Of a stretch of DNA of 47,513 bases, positions 42,541 through 47,513 are shown piece after piece. The translations under genes were made by a program, and so were the position numbers. Location: the NCBI GenBank assembly GCA_937922015.1, contig CAKZVB010000087.1, forward strand, positions 1 to 47,513, in the 5' to 3' direction. Under the pieces are notes generated by a model. The model was not told where the DNA came from and did not search any database. It saw only the letters and a list, made by a program, of their open reading frames with translations. Position 1 is the stretch's first letter; each line of letters begins with the position of its first letter. Source of the stretch: an uncultured Granulosicoccaceae bacterium (GTDB lineage: Bacteria > Pseudomonadota > Gammaproteobacteria > Granulosicoccales > Granulosicoccaceae).

Positions 42541-45423
42541 ATGGACACTATCAGGATACGCGGTGCGCGTACTCACAACCTGAAAAATATCGACATTGAC
42601 TTGCCGCGCGATAAACTGATCGTTATCACCGGCTTGTCCGGCTCCGGCAAGTCATCTCTCGCCTTCGACACCATTTTTGCCGAAGGCCAGCGGCGCTACG
42701 TCGAGTCCTTATCGACCTACGCCAGGCAATTTTTATCGGTCATGGACAAACCCGACGTCGATACTATCGAGGGTTTATCACCGGCCATTGCCATCGAACA
42801 AAAGTCAACCAGCCACAATCCCCGCTCAACGGTCGGCACGACCACAGAAATTCACGACTATCTGCGCCTGATGTACGCGCGAATCGGGACGCCGCGGTGT
42901 CCCGAGCACAAAATAGATCTGACCGCCCAGACCATTTCCGAAATGGTCGATCAGGTACTGACACTGCCAAAAGGCACCCGGCTAATGTTATTGGCACCAG
43001 TGGTGCAGGAGCGCAAAGGCGAGCACAGCCAGCTGCTGGCTGAACTGCGCTCACAGGGATATCTGCGGGTGCGCATCGACGGTGAAGTGCATCCGCTGGA
43101 TGAAAGCATCACACTTGATGCGCGACGCAAACACACGCTTGAAGCAGTGATAGATCGCTTCAGCATTAAAGATGATCTGGCCTTACGTCTGGCAGAGTCA
43201 CTGGAAACCGCCCTTGGTCTGGCCGACGGGCTGGCCATTGTCGCACCGCTTGATGCAGACAAAGACAACATTGAGGAACTGTTGTTTTCAAACAAGTACT
43301 CCTGCCCGATCTGCAATCACGCCGTCACCGAGTTATCGCCAAGACTATTTTCATTCAATGGCCCGCAAGGCGCGTGCACCAGCTGCGATGGACTTGGCGG
43401 TGATCATTTTATCGATCCCGACAAACTCATTACCGATCCCTCGATCAGCCTTGCTGACGGTGCTATCCGGGGTTGGGATAAACGCAACAAGTTCTATTTT
43501 CAAATGATGCTGGCATTGTCCGCACACTACAAATTTGATGTAGAGACGCCCTTTAATAAACTCAAAAAAGAACACCGCGATGTGATTCTCAACGGCAGCG
43601 GCGGCAAGGCCATAGAATTTAAATACGTGTCAGCCAAGGGGCGCAAACGCACGCGCAAACATAAGTTCGAAGGAATACTCAACACGCTGATGCGCCGCTA
43701 CAAGGAAACAGAATCCACCTCGATCCGCACAGAGATAGCAAAGTATTTATCCACCCGCCCGTGCGGCAGTTGCGAAGGCTCACGACTAAACATCACCGCC
43801 CGCAATGTATTTATCAACGACTACCCGATACATAAGATTTCAGCGCTATCCATTGCCGATGCCAGGCAACTGATTGACAACCTCAAGCTGGATGGCAACA
43901 AGCGTGAGATTGGTTCAAAAATTCTAATCGAAATAAATCAGCGTCTGGAATTTTTAATTAACGTCGGGCTCAACTATCTGTCTCTCGATCGGCGTGCCAA
44001 TACCCTGTCCGGGGGCGAGTCACAACGTATCAGACTAGCCAGCCAGATAGGTGCCGGACTAATGGGCGTTCTGTATGTACTGGACGAACCCTCCATAGGT
44101 TTGCACCAGCGTGACAATGACAAGCTGCTGCAAACACTGACTTACCTGCGCGACCTGGGCAATACCGTACTGGTAGTAGAGCACGATGAAGATGCCATTC
44201 GCAGTGCCGACTTCGTTGTAGATATCGGCCCGGGGGCCGGTAAATCGGGTGGCGAAATTGTAGCGCTTGGCAGCCCCGATGACATACTCAAAAGCAAGAA
44301 ATCGCTCACCGCTGACTACCTGTCGGGACGGCGCGGCATCGACATACCCAAACGCACACCTGCCAATAAAAAAGCGCAATTAAGTATCGTTGGCGCAAGC
44401 GGCAATAATCTAAAAGACGTAAGCGTTGATCTGCCGATAGGTCTGTTTACCTGCATCACCGGCGTCTCCGGTTCAGGTAAATCAACTCTGATCAACGATA
44501 CTTTGTATCGATATGCCGCACAACAGCTAAACCGTGCCAGTACTCAACCGGCACCGGTAAAATCAATTGAAGGTCTACAACAGATTGATCGTATAGTAGA
44601 GATTGATCAAAGCCCTATCGGCCGCACACCACGTTCGAATCCTGCTACTTACGTGGGTATATTCTCACTGGTCAGAGACCTGTTCTCAAACACACACGAA
44701 GCGCGTTCAAGAGGTTACAAACCGGGGCGCTTCAGCTTCAACGTTAAGGGCGGACGTTGCGAAGCCTGCCAGGGTGACGGCTTAATAAAAGTAGAAATGC
44801 ACTTTCTGCCAGATGTCTATGTGATCTGCGATGTCTGTCAGGGCAAACGCTACGGACGCGAAACCCTGGACATAAAATACAAGGGCAAAGACATCTCTGA
44901 AGTATTGAACATGACCGTAGAAGAGGCCTGTGAATTTTTCAGCCCGATCCCCGCTATCGCTAAAAAGCTAACCACGCTGCAGGAAGTCGGGCTTTCGTAT
45001 ATCACTCTGGGTCAGTCGGCCACCACTTTGTCAGGTGGTGAGGCGCAGCGTATTAAATTATCAAGAGAGCTGTCTAAAAGAGACACCGGACAGACAATGT
45101 ATATTCTCGATGAACCCACCACTGGTTTGCACTTCTACGACATAGAACAACTGTTGGCAGTACTGCACAGCCTGCGCGATCGTGGCAATACAATAATTGT
45201 CATCGAACATAATTTAGATGTTATTAAAGCCTGTGACTGGATAATAGATTTAGGTCCGGACGGCGGAGACGGCGGCGGTCGGATTATTGCCACTGGTACA
45301 CCTGAAGCAATCGCCTCCAACAAGGCTTCTGTCACGGGAGCTTATTTAAAACGTTTTTTCAAGCCGGGCAAAGCAACCAAAAAAACAGCAGGCAAAAAGA
45401 AAGTGACCAAGAAGGCCGGATGA
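42541..45423 (+). CDS. uvrA: UvrABC excinuclease subunit A
   Basis: A 960-residue DNA damage sensor of nucleotide excision repair; the UvrA dimer binds distorted DNA and loads UvrB. Two ABC modules are complete: Walker A G-L-S-G-S-G-K-S and G-V-S-G-S-G-K-S, signatures L-S-G-G-E-S-Q and L-S-G-G-E-A-Q, and Walker B L-D-E-P-S-I-G-L and L-D-E-P-T-T-G-L. Zinc fingers are seen as C-P-I-C with C-T-S-C, C-G-S-C, and C-E-A-C with C-D-V-C. The last twenty or so residues are Lys-rich, an extension over the usual 940-residue form. There is no strong ribosome binding site; the ATG at 42541 gives the standard N terminus [10 protein letters not shown]. Confidence 0.98.
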   Translation: MDTIRIRGARTHNLKNIDIDLPRDKLIVITGLSGSGKSSLAFDTIFAEGQRRYVESLSTYARQFLSVMDKPDVDTIEGLSPAIAIEQKSTSHNPRSTVGTTTEIHDYLRLMYARIGTPRCPEHKIDLTAQTISEMVDQVLTLPKGTRLMLLAPVVQERKGEHSQLLAELRSQGYLRVRIDGEVHPLDESITLDARRKHTLEAVIDRFSIKDDLALRLAESLETALGLADGLAIVAPLDADKDNIEELLFSNKYSCPICNHAVTELSPRLFSFNGPQGACTSCDGLGGDHFIDPDKLITDPSISLADGAIRGWDKRNKFYFQMMLALSAHYKFDVETPFNKLKKEHRDVILNGSGGKAIEFKYVSAKGRKRTRKHKFEGILNTLMRRYKETESTSIRTEIAKYLSTRPCGSCEGSRLNITARNVFINDYPIHKISALSIADARQLIDNLKLDGNKREIGSKILIEINQRLEFLINVGLNYLSLDRRANTLSGGESQRIRLASQIGAGLMGVLYVLDEPSIGLHQRDNDKLLQTLTYLRDLGNTVLVVEHDEDAIRSADFVVDIGPGAGKSGGEIVALGSPDDILKSKKSLTADYLSGRRGIDIPKRTPANKKAQLSIVGASGNNLKDVSVDLPIGLFTCITGVSGSGKSTLINDTLYRYAAQQLNRASTQPAPVKSIEGLQQIDRIVEIDQSPIGRTPRSNPATYVGIFSLVRDLFSNTHEARSRGYKPGRFSFNVKGGRCEACQGDGLIKVEMHFLPDVYVICDVCQGKRYGRETLDIKYKGKDISEVLNMTVEEACEFFSPIPAIAKKLTTLQEVGLSYITLGQSATTLSGGEAQRIKLSRELSKRDTGQTMYILDEPTTGLHFYDIEQLLAVLHSLRDRGNTIIVIEHNLDVIKACDWIIDLGPDGGDGGGRIIATGTPEAIASNKASVTGAYLKRFFKPGKATKKTAGKKKVTKKAG

Positions 45424-45633
45424 TCGTTTAATTCACCCGCGCACTGTTCACCAGGTAAGAATCCAGAAAAAAACATCCAATTTGGCTGGATATTTACATT
45501 CTTAATTCTCGCAAATTCGGCTGTCGAGCTATCCTGATATTGAGAACTCCACATCCATTCGACAATATTACTCAAGATGGTTATGATGCATACGGTTGCA
45601 TTGATTTGTAGAAGCCGATCAGGAATATTTGCG

Positions 45634-46104
45634 ATGAAAACTGTTGGCTTGCTGGCAACGGCTAAAAAGTTAATAAACAGCACAAACGAAGATCTGCCGT
45701 CTGAATATGATTGCCGAAGGTCAATTAGCACGGCCTACTATGCGCTGTTCCACTTCTTCGCCGAGCACGTTGTGGACGCAATAGCGGGAAATGCTACAGA
45801 TATCATAAGACACAGAGTCCATCGAAGTCTGGACCACGCTACTACTAGATTGTGCTGCGAAAAAATCGTCGCAGACCCGCTGGCAGATCCCGGAATAAAA
45901 GCGTTTGCAATTACGTTTGTTACCCAATCTGAAAACAGACGCAATGCCGACTACGACTTTTATAGAGATAACAATCAATTCACCAAAGCAGCCGCTGTGC
46001 TGGCCATTGCCGACGTTGAAAGCGCCTTCGGCAAGTTCGACAATGCATGTAAGGAATCAAAAACAGCCTTCATTGCCACTGCTATAACCAAAGAACGAAG
46101 GTAG
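45634..46104 (+). CDS. HEPN-domain-like protein
   Basis: A 156-residue, mostly helical protein. R-R-S-I-S-T-A-Y-Y-A-L-F-H-F-F-A matches the core helix of HEPN domains (family norm S-R-x-Y-Y-A-x-F-H), and E-N-R-R-N-A-D-Y-D-F-Y lies where the R-x-x-A-D-Y motif of the UPF0332 type is expected. The R-x4-6-H ribonuclease motif typical of HEPN toxins is not evident. The ATG at 45634 is chosen because AGGAA lies 9 bases upstream; an earlier ATG at 45577 adds a non-family extension. No nucleotidyltransferase or other antitoxin gene is adjacent; it stands alone between uvrA and the rplQ terminator. Confidence 0.7.
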   Translation: MKTVGLLATAKKLINSTNEDLPSEYDCRRSISTAYYALFHFFAEHVVDAIAGNATDIIRHRVHRSLDHATTRLCCEKIVADPLADPGIKAFAITFVTQSENRRNADYDFYRDNNQFTKAAAVLAIADVESAFGKFDNACKESKTAFIATAITKERR

Positions 46105-46284
46105 AGCAGGCGACTGGCTTCGATTTTGTACTGTAATCCTCGTTCCGAAGACAACCACGCTAATCACAACAATCTTTCTTAGTCGAAAATGGAATAGGTC
46201 CGAGCGCAAGTGCGCTGCGTCTTACTCTAGGTTTGATCGTTTTGTGCCAGATTAGAACGTAGTCTGAGCCACTTTCTCAGATAC

Positions 46285-46306
46285 AAAAAAGGCCCCGCAG
46301 GGCCTT
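46285..46306 (-). terminator. Rho-independent terminator of the rpoA-rplQ operon
   Basis: AAGGCCC and GGGCCTT form a 7-bp stem with a 4-base loop, followed on the minus strand by six T residues. It lies about 30 bases beyond the rplQ stop, as expected for the end of the ribosomal alpha operon. Confidence 0.9.
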
Positions 46307-46334
46307 CTTTAACACAAGTACAACAACCAGCAGC

Positions 46335-46715
46335 TTAATCAGCGCTGGCCGGCACTTCTGATTTCTCTACAAGTTCAATAATGGCCATAGGTGCTTTGTC
46401 ACCCTGCCTAAACCCGCACTTCAAAATCCGCGTATATCCACCGGGACGTTCTTTGAATCTTGGACCAAGCTCGGTAAACAATTTACCTACCGCTTCTTTG
46501 TCACGTAGCCGGCTAAACGCCAGTCGACGGTTAGCAACACTGTCTTCACCAGCCATGGTGATCAAAGGCTCAACTACTCGACGCAGTTCTTTTGCCTTCG
46601 GCAATGTTGTTTTAATCGCTTCGTGATTCAGAAAAGAAGTTGCCATGTTTTTATACATAGCTTTTCTATGGCTGCTGTTACGATTTAATTTTCGACCACT
46701 CTTAGCGTGTCGCAT
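46335..46715 (-). CDS. rplQ: 50S ribosomal protein L17
   Basis: A 126-residue protein of the large ribosomal subunit. It begins with the canonical [17 protein letters not shown] and contains [15 protein letters not shown] and the G-G-Y-T-R-I-L-K motif near the C terminus. The length is normal for Gammaproteobacteria. It follows rpoA after 56 bases, in the standard order, and is the last gene of the operon. Confidence 0.98.
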   Translation of the reverse strand: MRHAKSGRKLNRNSSHRKAMYKNMATSFLNHEAIKTTLPKAKELRRVVEPLITMAGEDSVANRRLAFSRLRDKEAVGKLFTELGPRFKERPGGYTRILKCGFRQGDKAPMAIIELVEKSEVPASAD

Positions 46716-46771
46716 CTCTCACATACCTTTTAACTAGTTCTATAACTGGCTTTAAAACAAACCAAATCAAT

Positions 46772-47513
46772 TTATACTTTGCGTGGTCGCGCCAACTCTG
46801 GTGGTGGCCAGTTTTCCAGCCGCATACCCAGAGACAACGCCTGTTGCGCAAGCACGTCTTTTATTTCTGTCAGAGATTTCTTACCAAGGTTTGGCGTCTT
46901 TAGAAGCTCGACCTCAGTGCGCTGAATCAAATCACCAATGTAGTAGATGTTCTCTGCCTTTAAGCAATTTGCAGATCGAACAGTCAGCTCCAGGTCATCA
47001 ACCGGTCGCAACAGAATTGGATCAATATCAGAGGTCTGCTCATCAACTTTCTCTTCGCCTGTCTCTGCTTCAAGCTCGACAAATACAGACAATTGCTCTT
47101 GCAGAATGGTTGCAGCTTTACGAATCGCCTCTTCTGGGTCAATCGTACCGTTGGTTTCCAGGTCGATAATCAGCTTGTCAAGGTCAGTACGCTGCTCTAC
47201 TCGAGCACTCTCAACGTTGTAGGCCACTTTCGAGACCGGGCTGAAAGAAGCGTCAAGCTGCAAAGCACCAATAGGTCGATTCTCACCTTCCTCAACCGTA
47301 CGGTGCGTAGCTGGCTCATAACCGCGGCCGGAACGCGCTCGCATTGTGATCGAGATTTCGCCGTTCTTTGTTAGATTACAAATAACCTTTTCGGGGTTTT
47401 TGATCTCCACATCGTGATCTACGCTTATATCTGCAGCTGTCACCACGCCAGGCCCTTTCTTTTTCAGGGTCAGGTTAGCTTCATCTTTGGAGTGCAGGAT
47501 AATCGCTACTTCT
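46772..47513 (-). CDS. rpoA: DNA-directed RNA polymerase subunit alpha, 5' end beyond the window
   Basis: The visible 247 codons encode the C-terminal three quarters of RpoA. The reading frame continues through the right edge (the last visible residues read [14 protein letters not shown]), so the true start lies outside; an internal ATG at 47446 is not the start. The N-terminal dimerisation domain is partly present ([15 protein letters not shown]). An acidic linker leads to the alpha C-terminal domain with [18 protein letters not shown] and [15 protein letters not shown], which bind the UP element and activators. Confidence 0.98.
   Translation of the reverse strand, partial: EVAIILHSKDEANLTLKKKGPGVVTAADISVDHDVEIKNPEKVICNLTKNGEISITMRARSGRGYEPATHRTVEEGENRPIGALQLDASFSPVSKVAYNVESARVEQRTDLDKLIIDLETNGTIDPEEAIRKAATILQEQLSVFVELEAETGEEKVDEQTSDIDPILLRPVDDLELTVRSANCLKAENIYYIGDLIQRTEVELLKTPNLGKKSLTEIKDVLAQQALSLGMRLENWPPPELARPRKV

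Noticed and set aside
45461-45491. Terminator after uvrA (ATCCAG / CTGGAT)
   Set aside because: Only six pairs with a long loop and no T tract; too weak to call.
46772-47446. A complete 224-residue gene starting at the ATG at 47446
   Set aside because: It is an internal Met of rpoA; the frame continues to the window edge with conserved RpoA sequence.

Overview
The window reads as chromosome of a free-living, probably marine, gammaproteobacterium of moderate GC. The right end carries a housekeeping block typical of that class: the 3' end of the ribosomal alpha operon (rpoA, rplQ, with a terminator), uvrA, and a divergent YajR-like MFS transporter. No tRNA, rRNA, CRISPR array, insertion sequence or integrase is visible. 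The taxonomic guess rests on gene order and protein character only.

Left part (1-8.2 kb): a truncated lipoprotein, a GNAT acetyltransferase, two membrane proteins (one ABA4-like) divergent from a TetR regulator with two matching palindromic operators between them, a DsbA-like thioredoxin-fold protein, a secreted LysM-FecR protein, and a PAS-GGDEF-EAL cyclic-di-GMP protein. At 8.2-12.8 kb lies a first complete branched-chain-amino-acid-type (HAAT) ABC importer in the order H-M-G-F-K. A secreted coiled-coil protein follows at 13.1 kb.

The centre of the window is a 24-kb run of genes all on the minus strand (38178 down to 14129), mostly overlapping or a few bases apart. In transcription order it encodes a second HAAT binding protein, a degenerate iron-alcohol-dehydrogenase-family protein, an AraC regulator, permeases LivH and LivM, ATPase LivG, a LivF ATPase fused to a Tm-1-like (UPF0261) domain, the separate TIM-barrel PEP-hydrolase-family partner of Tm-1, a 1166-residue flotillin-like SPFH protein, two SRPBCC proteins, a molybdenum hydroxylase (FAD, 2Fe-2S and a molybdopterin subunit split over two genes), CoxD-like and CoxE-like maturation proteins, a COG3618 amidohydrolase/lactonase, a metallo-beta-lactamase-fold lactonase-like hydrolase, a four-helix membrane protein, and an alpha-ketoglutaric-semialdehyde-type aldehyde dehydrogenase. 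Divergent from its head are a secreted NTF2-like protein and an SMP-30 lactonase fused to an isochorismatase-like hydrolase.

My reading is that this cluster imports an unidentified small organic compound, hydroxylates it with a membrane-associated molybdenum enzyme, opens or hydrolyses lactone or amide intermediates, and oxidises a semialdehyde into central metabolism. The substrate cannot be deduced from the sequence. The giant SPFH protein, with 56 consecutive 11-residue repeats, and the ABC ATPase/Tm-1 fusion are the parts least explained by known pathways.
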